From NCBI RefSeq assembly GCF_938010525.1, contig NZ_CALLVK010000021.1:124001-188000 (forward strand): a stretch of 64,000 nucleotides of DNA. The letters are read 5' to 3'. This DNA is from Abiotrophia sp938010525. GTDB taxonomy: Bacteria > Bacillota > Bacilli > Lactobacillales > Aerococcaceae. Positions 25,526 through 34,945 of the stretch are shown here, in pieces. How positions within the stretch are numbered: position 1 is the stretch's first letter; each line of letters begins with the position of its first letter. The notes under the pieces were generated by a model that was not told the DNA's origin, searched no databases, and saw nothing but the letters and a program-made list of their open reading frames with translations. Both the position numbers and the translations under genes were made by a program.

Positions 25526-26740
25526 CTAAGCTTGATATCGTTTAACCAGGGCAGCAATCCCCATGCCCCCGCCAATACAAAGGGAAGCAAGGCCATATTG
25601 ACTCTCAGAGCGAACTAACTCATGGCAGAGAGTCGCTAAGACTCGGACTCCGGAAGCCCCAATAGGATGGCCTAAGGCAATGGCGCCACCATGAACATTG
25701 GTGCGCTCAGCCAACCAATCAGTCGACACCCCGTGATGGGCGACTAAATCATGTGAGACAGCCAGCGCTTGAACCGCAAAAGCCTCATTGAGTTCAAAGC
25801 GGTCAACTGCTTCAAAAGGCACGCCAGTACGCTTTAAAACCTGCTCAATAGCTCCTACAGGCCCAATTCCCATAATGCTAGGGTCAACCCCTGCCTGACC
25901 AAAACCTAGGACCTCAGCTAGTGGCGTCAGCTGGTAGCGGTCTAGGATGTCTTGGCTCACTAGGCAGAGAAAGGCTGCGCCGTCGTTAATGCCTGACGCA
26001 TTACCGGCTGTTACCGTCCCCTCCGCCTGGAAGGCAGGACGCAAACTAGCTAATTTCTCGGGACTAGTTTTATAGTTAATATACTCATCACGATCAATCA
26101 CTTGACGATTGCCCTTGCGGTCGACTTCTGTCACAGCCACAATTTCCTGGTCAAATAGGCCTTCTTGTTGAGCAGCTTGAGCCTTGACTTGAGATTGATA
26201 GGCATAAGCATCTTGAGCTTGGCGACTAATGTCATATTGTTGAGCTAAATTCTCAGCCGTCACACCCATAGCATAGCCCCCAAAGGCATCAGACAAGCCA
26301 TCCCGATAGAGGGTATCCACTAGTGGACTGCCACCATAAGCCATGCCCTTGCGCGATTTGCCATCTAAGACGAAGGCGGCCTGGCTCATACTTTCTACGC
26401 CCCCAACGATCAGGGCTTGGTTCTCGCCGGCTTTGATCTTGGTATAGCCTTCATAGACTGCCTTTAAGCCACTCCCACAGACCATATTGACGGTGTAGGC
26501 TGGAGTCGACATCGGTAGTCCTGCCTCTAGCGCAATTTGACGGGCCAGGTTTTGACCATGGCCAGCCGATAAGACATTTCCAAGGATAACTTCTTCAATA
26601 GCTTCCAATGGTACTTGGTCTGATTCTAGCACTGCCCGGAGCACTTGGCTGCCCAAGTCTAGCGGACTGAGATTGGATAAGGCGCCAAGATAGCGACCAA
26701 TGGCCGAGCGCTTAACTTCTGTAATATATACGCGTGTCAT
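25526..26740 (-). CDS. Acetyl-CoA acetyltransferase (thiolase)
   Basis: 404 residues. Catalytic residues: C88 in VNMVCGSGLKA, His in GGAIALGHPIGASG (about 349-362) and Cys in LASLCIGGGMG (about 386-396); NEAFAVQAL is also present. It condenses two acetyl-CoA to acetoacetyl-CoA, the first step of the mevalonate pathway to isoprenoids used by lactic acid cocci. It is encoded apart from other mevalonate genes and next to a lipase-like hydrolase 40 bases upstream. A role in fatty acid breakdown is less likely in this group. Confidence 0.93.
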   Translation of the reverse strand: MTRVYITEVKRSAIGRYLGALSNLSPLDLGSQVLRAVLESDQVPLEAIEEVILGNVLSAGHGQNLARQIALEAGLPMSTPAYTVNMVCGSGLKAVYEGYTKIKAGENQALIVGGVESMSQAAFVLDGKSRKGMAYGGSPLVDTLYRDGLSDAFGGYAMGVTAENLAQQYDISRQAQDAYAYQSQVKAQAAQQEGLFDQEIVAVTEVDRKGNRQVIDRDEYINYKTSPEKLASLRPAFQAEGTVTAGNASGINDGAAFLCLVSQDILDRYQLTPLAEVLGFGQAGVDPSIMGIGPVGAIEQVLKRTGVPFEAVDRFELNEAFAVQALAVSHDLVAHHGVSTDWLAERTNVHGGAIALGHPIGASGVRVLATLCHELVRSESQYGLASLCIGGGMGIAALVKRYQA

Positions 26741-26780
26741 AAGTAACTCCCTTTAGTTCAAAATTCAACCAAGGATTAAA

Positions 26781-27932
26781 TCAATGGTCGCTTGCTGGCG
26801 CAAGACTGGCAATAAAATGACGAATGCAGGTGACATATGCTTGTATGAAGGCATCATCCTCCAAATACAATTCATGCTTACGCCCCGGCACACAGTAAGC
26901 TTGGGCTTGAACCAAGCTCGACGTCAAGCCATGAATGCCACTAGCTAAAACATGGTCATCGAGCTCCGCTCGCCAGACTAGGACTGGCAAAGTAAGCTGG
27001 ACAAGGCCTTGGCCAGACAAAATATTGCGCGAGCTAGCTAGACTAGTTGCTAACCAAGACCAAGTAGCGCCCCAGCTAGGGATCGGATGGTTGGCTAGAT
27101 GCCAATGATGGAAATAATGGCCACGTTCATATTGAGTGGTCCAGCGATTCTGGCGAGGATACTGGCTATGACGTTCAGGGTCAAAGGCGCCCTGACGTGG
27201 AGCATAAGCTTTGCCACCACCTAAAGAGCTGACTACTCGACTTAACAAATGCGCATAGGCAAAAGGAATCTTGCCTGTATCAATTGCCATCATGGGCGAG
27301 GAAAGGATGAGGCCCTGAGCCAAGCCGGGATAGAGTTGGCATAGGCGAGTCGCGACCGCTCCACCCATGGAGTGGCCGAATAGGACTAAGGGACCTTGGA
27401 TTTTTCCTTGCTTGTCTAAATGGTCTAAGAGTCTAGCTAGGTCTTCAGCATATTGATCAAAACGCAGGCTATGGATGCTGGACTTGGGACCATAGGGGCC
27501 ACTGGCGCCATGCCCTCTTAGGTCCACTGCAATAACCTGGCAGGCTTCTTGATGCCAGTAGTAGGTTAACTCCCGGAATTTTTCCTTAAACTCATTGAGG
27601 CCATGGATGATCAGGAGAGTAGCCTGGGCCTCAGCATGAGGATAGAAATCAAAGGCTAAGGTCTGGCCGTCTTCTAGGGTAATGTGCTCTGACTGACCAT
27701 GTTGGGCCAGATAAGGCTGCACCCAGTCTGTCATTTCCTGGTCGAACCGGTCTTGCGATAACCAAGCATGCTGAGTGCTAGCTTGAGCCTGCCAGCGGGT
27801 GACGTCGAAGACTTGCTCGCGGTCATTACTTGGCTTGAGGCCATGTCGACGCTGGTAGACCTGGCCATAGGTCCAAGTCGCTAGCCCCAGGCCGACTAGA
27901 CCAGGCAATAGATAAGCATAAGGTGAGGTCAT
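26781..27932 (-). CDS. Membrane-anchored alpha/beta hydrolase (lysophospholipase / monoacylglycerol lipase-like)
   Basis: 383 residues. A short N-terminal hydrophobic segment (about 5-20) may anchor it. The hydrolase fold shows LLIIHGLNEFKEKF (about 106-119), the nucleophile elbow GHSMGG (about 186-191), an Asp in WRAELDDHVLASG and the catalytic His in GRKHELYLEDD near the C-terminus. This is the PldB/monoacylglycerol lipase pattern, acting on lysophospholipids or monoglycerides. The gene ends 40 bases before the thiolase start and begins 22 bases after the CAP-domain gene stop, so the three are probably one operon. Confidence 0.85.
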   Translation of the reverse strand: MTSPYAYLLPGLVGLGLATWTYGQVYQRRHGLKPSNDREQVFDVTRWQAQASTQHAWLSQDRFDQEMTDWVQPYLAQHGQSEHITLEDGQTLAFDFYPHAEAQATLLIIHGLNEFKEKFRELTYYWHQEACQVIAVDLRGHGASGPYGPKSSIHSLRFDQYAEDLARLLDHLDKQGKIQGPLVLFGHSMGGAVATRLCQLYPGLAQGLILSSPMMAIDTGKIPFAYAHLLSRVVSSLGGGKAYAPRQGAFDPERHSQYPRQNRWTTQYERGHYFHHWHLANHPIPSWGATWSWLATSLASSRNILSGQGLVQLTLPVLVWRAELDDHVLASGIHGLTSSLVQAQAYCVPGRKHELYLEDDAFIQAYVTCIRHFIASLAPASDH

Positions 27933-27954
27933 GGTGGGGCTCCTTTAAGTTGAA

Positions 27955-28725
27955 TTAAGGACTGGCCAGCGTATCGGAGGTGACAACTGCCACTAAACGC
28001 ACGTAGGCCACATCGCCAACTAATTGGTCGCTAGGCTGGGCGTAGAGGGTCACATATTGACTAGCAATATAGGCGCTTGTATCCTGGCCTTCCATTTTGG
28101 CAAAGGCCTTATAAAGGTAGTCAGCCAGGATGTCAGGGTGCTGGCGCCAAGTATCTAGGTGGACATCATCTGCTGCAATGTAGAGCTCAAAGGTAGATTC
28201 CCCTAATCTGGAATTAGCATCCTCAATAGCTGGATGCGCCGTCCGGAAATCTTGCCCATCTAAGGTCCGGCTACTCAAGTAATAGTAATCAGATAATTGA
28301 CGAACCCGAGTTTGACTCCCTGCAGCTAACTGATGGCCGACCTGAATCTCCGGCCAACCAACTTGGCTACGATGTTGGTTGACTTGATTGACAAAGGCCT
28401 GGTTTAGACTAGTCAAATCCAAACCCTGATTGAAGGTTTGGGCTGTGCGGGCTGCTTTTTGGTAAACAGGGCTAGTCGCAACATTAGCTGCTACTTGATG
28501 GGGTTCTTGGTTGGTCCCGGATTGAATGACATGGGACTGATTATCCTGAGGCTTATTTTGTGGAATATTCAATAATTTTTGGGCAATAGTCAGCATGGCT
28601 TGCGGGCGGCTGAGGCTATTATCCCGCCAGACAGCCTGAATCATATCTCGTCTGGCAAAGAGGGCCAGGCAGAGGACGACAATAATCGCCGCTAATTTCA
28701 AAGGGGTCGTAGATCGTTTTTTCAT
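27955..28725 (-). CDS. Membrane-anchored CAP-domain (SCP-like) protein
   Basis: 256 residues. An N-terminal membrane segment (about 9-25) precedes a Gln/Asn-rich linker and a C-terminal CAP domain (from about residue 105: LNQAFVNQVNQHRSQVGWPEIQV, then AAGSQTRVRQLSD, then RTLDGQDFRTA, then LGESTFELYI). The pattern matches YkwD-type extracellular CAP proteins, although the usual active-site His/Glu set is only partly visible. Extracellular role unknown. First gene of a likely operon with the alpha/beta hydrolase and thiolase. Confidence 0.75.
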   Translation of the reverse strand: MKKRSTTPLKLAAIIVVLCLALFARRDMIQAVWRDNSLSRPQAMLTIAQKLLNIPQNKPQDNQSHVIQSGTNQEPHQVAANVATSPVYQKAARTAQTFNQGLDLTSLNQAFVNQVNQHRSQVGWPEIQVGHQLAAGSQTRVRQLSDYYYLSSRTLDGQDFRTAHPAIEDANSRLGESTFELYIAADDVHLDTWRQHPDILADYLYKAFAKMEGQDTSAYIASQYVTLYAQPSDQLVGDVAYVRLVAVVTSDTLASP

Positions 28726-28815
28726 GGTCAGTCTCCTTCTTCTACCATCTTAGGCAATTCTGACAGAGATTTCAATCTTGATGACTGAGATTTACCCTTT
28801 CTTAAGATTTGAACA

Positions 28816-28850
28816 GGACATTTGTCCCAAGTCCTAAAAACGCGTATAAT
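28816..28850 (+). promoter_or_regulatory. uvrC promoter with overlapping inverted repeat
   Basis: TTGTCC (28822-28827), exact 17-bp spacer, TATAAT (28845-28850). The -35 box is the right arm of GGACATTTGTCC (28816-28827), a possible operator half; it does not match a Gram-positive LexA (DinR) box. Confidence 0.7.
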
Positions 28851-28902
28851 GTGTAGAGTAGACGGGGCTCCCTGCCCCCAGATTTAAGGAAGGAGGCCCC
28901 CC

Positions 28903-30717
28903 ATGTCGGATGCCCAGTCCCAGAGTGCCCAAGAACGGGCCAAGGTTCAAGAACGGATTGAAGCCAAGCTCAAGCTCTTGCCAGATTTACCTGGCTGCTA
29001 TCTCATGAAAGATGCAGCCGATCAGATTCTCTATGTCGGCAAGGCCAAGAACCTTAAAAACCGGGTGCGCTCCTATTTCCGTGGCGCCCACGATACCAAA
29101 ACCACCAAATTAGTGTCCGAAATCGACCATTTCGAGACCATCATCACCAATAGTAATAAAGAAGCACTTTTGCTGGAAATCAATCTGATTCAACAGTATA
29201 AGCCTCCTTATAATATTCGACTCAAGGAAGGGACCATGTATCCCTACCTTAAAATCACCAAGGAACGCCATCCCCAACTCATCATCACATCCAATGTCAC
29301 CAAGGACGGCGGTCTCTATTTTGGCCCCTTCCCTAATGTAGGAGCGGCCACCCAGACCCAGCAACTCTTGCATCGAGTCTATCCCCTACGTCGTTGTGGC
29401 AAAAATGAGAAGCGGGCTTGCTTCTATTATCATCTAGGCCAGTGCATTGGTCCTTGTGACCATGAAATCACCAAGGACATGTACCAGCAACAGATTCAGA
29501 AGATTAAGCAGTTCTTCAACGGCGATATCCAACCCATTATGACTCAGCTCAAGGACAAGATGCAGGCAGCTGCCGAGCGCCTGGACTTCGAGCAGGCCGC
29601 TGACTACCGGGACCAACTCCAATACATTGAGACCACTATCGAGCGGCAGATTATCATGAGCCAGGACTACGACAATACAGACGTCTTCGCCTATGATTTC
29701 CAACGGGGTTGGATTTCCATCCAGGTCTTCATGCTCAGACAAGGTAGCATTCTCAAACGTGAGGCTGCCATTTACCCTGCTTACACGGACCCAGACGAGG
29801 AGTTAACGACCTTTATCGCCCGCTTCTATCAGGAAGAAAACCACTTACTTCCTAAGGCTATCTTGGTCCCTGAGGATGTAGACAAGGACTTGTTATCGCA
29901 AGTGATTTCAGTCCCTATCAGCACGCCACAGCGAGGCAAGAAAAAGTCCATGTTGGACCTTTGCGCTAAGAACAGCCAGCTGGCTCTTAACGAGCGCCTC
30001 AACCTCTTGGACATCCAAGCACAGCAAACCCGTGGCGTCAGCGAAGACCTGGCGGCTGCCTTGGGCATCCCTCTGGCCTATCATATCGAAGCCTTCGACC
30101 ACTCCAACATTTCGGGGACTGGCCTAGTATCCGGTATGGTAGTTTACAAAGAAGGCAAACCAGACCGCAAGAGTTACCGCAAGTTCAAAATCAAGGAATC
30201 CAACCAAACCAATGAATTTGCCCACACCCAAGAGGTCATTCGCCGTCGTTATTCGCGCTTACTGCGTGAGGAACAACCCCTGCCCAATCTGATTTTGATG
30301 GACGGGGGCAAGGTCCAGGTCCGGGCAGCCCGCCAGGTGATTGAAGAGGAACTAGGCCTCTCTATTCCTGTCGCCGGCATGGTCAAAGACGACAAACACC
30401 GGACCGCTTCCCTCATGAATGGTTATAGTGAGGAAGTGGTAGAGCTAGACCGCCAGTCGCCTGTCTTCCACTATATCCAACGAATCCAAGAAGAAGTTCA
30501 CCGTTACGCCATTTCCTACCATCGTCAAGTACGGAGCAAGCAACAATTCGCTTCTAAGTTAGACGCCATTCCTGGCGTGGGTAAGGTAACCCGCACCAAA
30601 TTGCTCAAGCACTTCAAGTCCCTCAAGGCTATGAAAGAAGCCTCTATTGAAGACTACGCCAAGCTCGGTGTTAGGGCTGAATTGGCTGAACGGATTATTG
30701 CCTATCTAAGTAAATAA
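28903..30717 (+). CDS. uvrC: Excinuclease ABC subunit C
   Basis: 604 residues with AAGGAGG six bases upstream. Domains in order: GIY-YIG nuclease (about 13-90, LPGCYLMKDAADQILYVGKAKNL), Cys-rich segment (CGKNEKRACFYYHLGQCIGPC, about 166-186), UVR domain (about 205-235), RNase H-like nuclease core (SNISGTGLVSGMVV, then ILMDGGK) and two helix-hairpin-helix motifs at the C-terminus (IPGVGKVTRTKLL). It makes both incisions in nucleotide excision repair with UvrA and UvrB. It is a lone plus-strand gene between minus-strand blocks. Confidence 0.97.
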   Translation: MSDAQSQSAQERAKVQERIEAKLKLLPDLPGCYLMKDAADQILYVGKAKNLKNRVRSYFRGAHDTKTTKLVSEIDHFETIITNSNKEALLLEINLIQQYKPPYNIRLKEGTMYPYLKITKERHPQLIITSNVTKDGGLYFGPFPNVGAATQTQQLLHRVYPLRRCGKNEKRACFYYHLGQCIGPCDHEITKDMYQQQIQKIKQFFNGDIQPIMTQLKDKMQAAAERLDFEQAADYRDQLQYIETTIERQIIMSQDYDNTDVFAYDFQRGWISIQVFMLRQGSILKREAAIYPAYTDPDEELTTFIARFYQEENHLLPKAILVPEDVDKDLLSQVISVPISTPQRGKKKSMLDLCAKNSQLALNERLNLLDIQAQQTRGVSEDLAAALGIPLAYHIEAFDHSNISGTGLVSGMVVYKEGKPDRKSYRKFKIKESNQTNEFAHTQEVIRRRYSRLLREEQPLPNLILMDGGKVQVRAARQVIEEELGLSIPVAGMVKDDKHRTASLMNGYSEEVVELDRQSPVFHYIQRIQEEVHRYAISYHRQVRSKQQFASKLDAIPGVGKVTRTKLLKHFKSLKAMKEASIEDYAKLGVRAELAERIIAYLSK

Positions 30718-30747
30718 AAGGACTGAGCCTAAGCTCAGTCCTTTTTG
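30716..30747. terminator. Terminator shared by uvrC and the convergent membrane gene
   Basis: AAAAGGACTGAGC / GCTCAGTCCTTTTT hairpin with T-run on both strands. Confidence 0.88.
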
Positions 30748-30759
30748 CATGTCATGATT

Positions 30760-31452
30760 TTAAGTGAGTAGCCATAAAGCCAGGACATAAAAACTCACCC
30801 AGGCTAAGTTAAGGGCAGCGCCATTAAAGATTGGCGTCCAGCGACGGATGACATAATGGCTAAGGCCCAGCCAGATTGGCGTAGTCACTAGTGGGGTGGC
30901 CAGTAGAAAGTAAGTCGGCCACTGGGTCTGACCGGTCACAATAGCCAGGCCATACAGAGCCCAACCCAAGTAGGTTATTACAAGAGCCGATAGCCAGGTC
31001 ACATTGAGTAAGTGATTGGCCTGATTAAGCGCTTGTACCAAGAATTTATTGGCCTGGCCTGCTTCTTCGTAATCCTGACAATAAGCCTTGCCTAGAATGG
31101 CTATTACATAGAAGGCGCCATGAGCCAAAGGGGACAGGCTGAAGCCCATGAGGAGGCAGAGCAGTCCGGCCCAGGCCAAGCTACTTACTGGTTGGGCCAT
31201 TTGCCAGAGACCATAGAGACTTAGAAGTGGTAGCCAAATAGAAAATTGAGCCAGCCAAACACCCCAGCGTAAACGACGGTCTGCCCCTGATCTCATATAA
31301 AGAGCCAGGCGTAAATTGGTCAAGCCCCTTGCTTGGTAGCGGGCCAAGCCTTCTTCCGTCACCGGCGAAAAACCTACTAGTAATATATCGCCCACCAACC
31401 AGGCCAGAGCCCCAAAAAGGCCTGCCAAAAATGAAGCTTGTACTAGGATCAT
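30760..31452 (-). CDS. Multi-pass membrane protein of unknown function
   Basis: 230 residues from the ATG at 31452 (GGAGGAGGG six bases upstream). About six membrane segments; hydrophilic stretches include EEGLARYQARGLTNLRLALYMRSGADRRLRWG (about 33-64) and QDYEEAGQANKFLVQALNQANH (about 126-147), which carry conserved-looking charged residues. No family recognised with certainty. It stands alone between the uvrC terminator and the groEL terminator. Confidence 0.7.
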   Translation of the reverse strand: MILVQASFLAGLFGALAWLVGDILLVGFSPVTEEGLARYQARGLTNLRLALYMRSGADRRLRWGVWLAQFSIWLPLLSLYGLWQMAQPVSSLAWAGLLCLLMGFSLSPLAHGAFYVIAILGKAYCQDYEEAGQANKFLVQALNQANHLLNVTWLSALVITYLGWALYGLAIVTGQTQWPTYFLLATPLVTTPIWLGLSHYVIRRWTPIFNGAALNLAWVSFYVLALWLLT

Positions 31453-31513
31453 CAAAATCCCTCCTCCACACTTGTTACCCTCAGTCTAGCACACCCTCTT
31501 CATTTTATATAAC

Positions 31514-31545
31514 AAAAAGGCTGAGACCGAGGTCTCAGCCAAATT
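31514..31545 (-). terminator. groESL terminator
   Basis: AAAAAGGCTGAGACC / GGTCTCAGCC hairpin immediately after the groEL stop codon; five T residues on the minus strand. Confidence 0.85.
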
Positions 31546-31547
31546 TA

Positions 31548-33167
31548 TTACATCATACCTGGCATGCCGCCCATTCCGGCTGGCATATCAGGGCTTTCTT
31601 TTGGAATGTCTGCTACAACGGCTTCTGTCGTTAAGAGCAAGGCTGCTACAGAGGCTGCATTTTGAAGGGCAGAACGGGTTACCTTAGTTGGATCCACAAT
31701 CCCTGCTTCAATCATGTTCTCAAAAACATCCGTTGCGGCGTTATAACCTACACCTTTTTCAGAGCGACGGAGGGTGTCAACAATGACAGAGCCTTCCTTA
31801 CCAGCGTTAGCTGCAATCTGACGAACTGGTTCTTCCAAAGCACGAGCTACAATCTTAACCCCAGTTGCTTCGTCGCCTTCAGCTTCTACTGCTGCCACGA
31901 TTTCTTGAACATTAACCAAGGCAGTACCCCCACCAGGCACGATCCCTTCTTCCACGGCCGCACGGGTCGCGTTTAGGGCGTCTTCGATGCGGAGTTTACG
32001 TTCTTTTTGCTCAGTTTCAGTGGCTGCCCCTACTTTAATAACGGCTACCCCACCTGACAATTTAGCTAAACGCTCTTGGAGTTTTTCCTTGTCGAAGCTT
32101 GAGGTGCTTTCTTCTGCTTGGGCGCGAATGACCGCAATACGGTCTGCGATGGCTTGCTTGTTGCCTGCCCCTTCTACGATAGTGGTAGAGTCCTTAGTTA
32201 CCGTTACTTTACCGGCATGACCTAGATGTTCTACGGTCGCATCCTTCAGTTCAAAACCTAATTCTTCTGAAACAACGGTTGCCCCAGTCAAGACTGCGAT
32301 GTCTTCCAACATGGCCTTACGACGGTCCCCAAAACCAGGCGCCTTAACGGCCACCACGTTCAAGGTCCCACGTAACTTGTTGAGGACTAAGGTTGGCAAA
32401 GCTTCGCCGTCTACATCTTCCGCAATAATAAGGAGCGGACGACCAGATTGCATAATGCCTTCCAAGAGTGGTAAAACATCTTGAATGTTGGTAATCTTGC
32501 GGTCGGTCACGAAGATAACAGGATTTTCCAATTCAGCAACCATCTTCTCATTATCGGTTACCATGTATTGAGAGAGATAACCCCGATCAAATTGCATCCC
32601 TTCGACCACTGATAATTCCGTCTCGATTGACTTAGATTCTTCAATGGTGATCACACCGTCGTTGCCGACACGTTCCATAGCGTCCGCAATCAAGTCACCA
32701 ATAGCTGGGTCGCCAGAAGAGACTGCGGCTACTTGGGCAATGGCTTCTTTGGATAAAACGGGTTGAGATAAGGCTTGTAAAGCTTCAACTGCTGCCTTAG
32801 TGGCCTTGTCAATCCCACGGCGGATGCCAACTGGGTTAGCCCCAGCCGTCACGTTCTTCATCCCTTCATTAGCAATGGCTTGGGTCAAGACAGTTGCAGT
32901 CGTGGTTCCGTCACCCGCTACATCATTGGTCTTGCTAGCCACTTCCAGCACCAATTGCGCCCCCATGTTTTCGAAGCGGTCTTCTAATTCGATTTCACGT
33001 GCGATGGTTACCCCATCATTGGTAATCAAAGGGGAGCCAAAGGTCTTGTCTAAGACCACATTACGGCCCTTAGGCCCTAAGGTTGTTTTTACTGTGTTTG
33101 CTAAAATATCTACCCCGCGCAAGAGAGCTGCGCGAGCGTCTTCTGAGAATTTCAATTCTTTTGCCAT
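31548..33167 (-). CDS. groEL: Chaperonin GroEL
   Basis: 539 residues with family length and motifs: TLGPKGRNVVLDK (about 30-42), DGTTTATVL (about 87-95, ATP site), SGGVAVIKVGA and the Gly-Met-rich tail MPAGMGGMPGMM. It forms the folding cage with GroES, encoded 35 bases upstream in the same operon under a CIRCE element, so heat induction through HrcA is expected. Confidence 0.98.
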   Translation of the reverse strand: MAKELKFSEDARAALLRGVDILANTVKTTLGPKGRNVVLDKTFGSPLITNDGVTIAREIELEDRFENMGAQLVLEVASKTNDVAGDGTTTATVLTQAIANEGMKNVTAGANPVGIRRGIDKATKAAVEALQALSQPVLSKEAIAQVAAVSSGDPAIGDLIADAMERVGNDGVITIEESKSIETELSVVEGMQFDRGYLSQYMVTDNEKMVAELENPVIFVTDRKITNIQDVLPLLEGIMQSGRPLLIIAEDVDGEALPTLVLNKLRGTLNVVAVKAPGFGDRRKAMLEDIAVLTGATVVSEELGFELKDATVEHLGHAGKVTVTKDSTTIVEGAGNKQAIADRIAVIRAQAEESTSSFDKEKLQERLAKLSGGVAVIKVGAATETEQKERKLRIEDALNATRAAVEEGIVPGGGTALVNVQEIVAAVEAEGDEATGVKIVARALEEPVRQIAANAGKEGSVIVDTLRRSEKGVGYNAATDVFENMIEAGIVDPTKVTRSALQNAASVAALLLTTEAVVADIPKESPDMPAGMGGMPGMM

Positions 33168-33202
33168 TAAGAGTCACTCCTTTTCTATTCTATGTCTTGT
33201 GC

Positions 33203-33469
33203 TTAGCCTAAAACGGCCAAGACATGGTCTAATTCAATTACTAAATATTCTTGGCCGTCTTGCTTAACGGTCACGCCTGCATAAGATTCAAAGACAACGC
33301 GGTCGCCGACTGCTACTTCGCCAGCGCTTGCTACTTCCTTGCTGACTGCTAGGACCGTCCCGGTCTCTTGTTTTTCTTGGGCGGCACTAGATAAAATCAA
33401 GCCTCCTACGCTTTTTTCTTCTGCTGGGGCTACTTCAATTACCAGTCGTTTGCCTAATGGTTTTAACAT
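33203..33469 (-). CDS. groES: Co-chaperonin GroES
   Basis: 88 residues from the ATG at 33469 (GGAGGAAA upstream); an upstream in-frame start has no ribosome binding site. The mobile loop region (EKSVGGLILSSAAQEK, about 19-34) and the VGDRVVFESYAG core are present. It caps GroEL. Slightly shorter than the usual 94 residues. Confidence 0.95.
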   Translation of the reverse strand: MLKPLGKRLVIEVAPAEEKSVGGLILSSAAQEKQETGTVLAVSKEVASAGEVAVGDRVVFESYAGVTVKQDGQEYLVIELDHVLAVLG

Positions 33470-33495
33470 GGGATTTCCTCCATTCATTCTGAAAC

Positions 33496-33522
33496 TTAGC
33501 ACTCAAACACTTCAAGTGCTAA
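33496..33522. promoter_or_regulatory. CIRCE element (HrcA operator) of groESL
   Basis: TTAGCACTC, nine-base spacer, AAGTGCTAA: the CIRCE consensus with a single mismatch, just upstream of groES. A TATTAT -10 box (33530-33535 region, minus strand) lies right upstream. Confidence 0.93.
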
Positions 33523-33551
33523 CCACTCTTTTATAATAGTCTAAAATAGTC

Positions 33552-33581
33552 AAAAAAGCAAGTGATAGGCACTTGCTTTTT
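33552..33581 (-). terminator. Terminator of the O-antigen-ligase-like gene
   Basis: AAAAAAGCAAGTG / CACTTGCTTTTT hairpin, six-base loop, T-run on the minus strand. The groES promoter begins at its far edge. Confidence 0.85.
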
Positions 33582-33586
33582 GAAAC

Positions 33587-34819
33587 TTATGATTTAATTT
33601 TTAGATAGCCATCTTCTGAGCGATAAGAAGCTAAGGCTTCCCAAACTGCCACTGGACAAGTCACAATGAAAAGGAAGATATAGCCAGTCTGTAACCACAT
33701 TACGGCAACGTCACTGAGACCATGGACCAAGACGGTGACAATCATGGCGGTCACTAGCCCAATCTCAGCTTGAACTTCTGGTTTGAACCAGAGAGCCACC
33801 CGCTCACGGAAGTAGCCAACCGTCCCAATCAAGTAGATTGCCGTCCCATAGAGACCATAAGAAGAGAGGAACTCTAGGAAAATCTGATGGGCGTGAGGTT
33901 GTCCCTTACCACCATAGAGATAGAAGAAACTGAAGTAGGACATAGGTCCCCGCCCTGTTAAAGGATAATCGGTGAAGATGCCCCAAGCCGCCCGCCAAAT
34001 CATTTCCCGCTCTTCTAAGCTATGAGAGAAGGAAGCCGAGGTAAAGCGCGCCAAAAGTTCCGGGAAGAAGAAGACCAGACAGGCCCCTGCTAACCCAATC
34101 CCTCCTAGCCACAAGACCAATCGGCGATTAATGAAGAAAACAAAGGTGATGGTTCCCACTACCAGGGCCGGCAAGGCCATGCGGGAGGCTGTCAGCAAGA
34201 TGCCGACCACATTCAAGACCATGCTGAGACCATACCAGACCTTGGCCTTCTTAGTGCCTGCCTTGACAAAGAGGTAGGCCCCCACCAAGAGGGCAAAAAT
34301 ACAGAAGAGCCCATAATAGTTGGCATTAAAGAGCGTGGACATAGCCCGATGCTTAGGATTAGGATCCCGCACAATATAATCTAGCGGGAAACCATGACTG
34401 GCAATAAAGACTAGGTAGTGATAAATAGCATAGAGACTAGTGCCAATGCTTCCTAGGCCAATAATATTGAGCATTTTAATCAGCAGGTCCGGCGTTACAA
34501 AATTGCGATAAATCCGGAAGAAGGTCCAAACTAGGATAAAGCCAATGGCTGCCCAGATGCCGTACTGGTTGCGGTTGGCAAAGGCAATAACAAAGCTAAA
34601 GATGGCCCCGGCTCCAAACCAACCCGTTCCTAGGGCAATCTTACCTAGACGCCGACGGTACTTCCAGAAAATCAAACTCACGGCCAAAACAGCCGCTGGC
34701 ACACTAATATAAAACGGAAAAAGAATTAAGATACTTACATAAGTCATAATGAGTGCAGGCTGCGACATTAGATCGCGGAACGTTGGCCGTGACGCCTGCT
34801 TGCTTTCAGTAGTTTCCAT
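33587..34819 (-). CDS. O-antigen ligase / Wzy-like polymerase family membrane protein
   Basis: 410 residues, about ten membrane segments. The family signature is in the large extracellular loop: GRGPMSYFSFFYLYGGKG followed by HAHQIFLEFLSSYGLYG (about 293-330). Such proteins join or polymerise lipid-linked glycans, for example capsule or wall polysaccharide. GAGGAG lies eight bases upstream of the ATG. No other glycan-assembly gene is adjacent, which is unusual for this family. Substrate unknown. Confidence 0.82.
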   Translation of the reverse strand: METTESKQASRPTFRDLMSQPALIMTYVSILILFPFYISVPAAVLAVSLIFWKYRRRLGKIALGTGWFGAGAIFSFVIAFANRNQYGIWAAIGFILVWTFFRIYRNFVTPDLLIKMLNIIGLGSIGTSLYAIYHYLVFIASHGFPLDYIVRDPNPKHRAMSTLFNANYYGLFCIFALLVGAYLFVKAGTKKAKVWYGLSMVLNVVGILLTASRMALPALVVGTITFVFFINRRLVLWLGGIGLAGACLVFFFPELLARFTSASFSHSLEEREMIWRAAWGIFTDYPLTGRGPMSYFSFFYLYGGKGQPHAHQIFLEFLSSYGLYGTAIYLIGTVGYFRERVALWFKPEVQAEIGLVTAMIVTVLVHGLSDVAVMWLQTGYIFLFIVTCPVAVWEALASYRSEDGYLKIKS

Positions 34820-34945
34820 ATAAGCTACTCCTCGTTGATCAGGGTCAATTATTACCTTCTTATTTTACCCTATTTGGCCGAAAATTTCCAATCATGCCAT
34901 AAGCAAAATCTGTCTTTAGCATGGTCTCTTCTAGTTGTATCTGCC

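Noticed and set aside
32800..33267. 155-residue reading frame antisense to groEL
   Set aside because: Shadow of groEL and groES; crosses their intergenic gap without a start signal.
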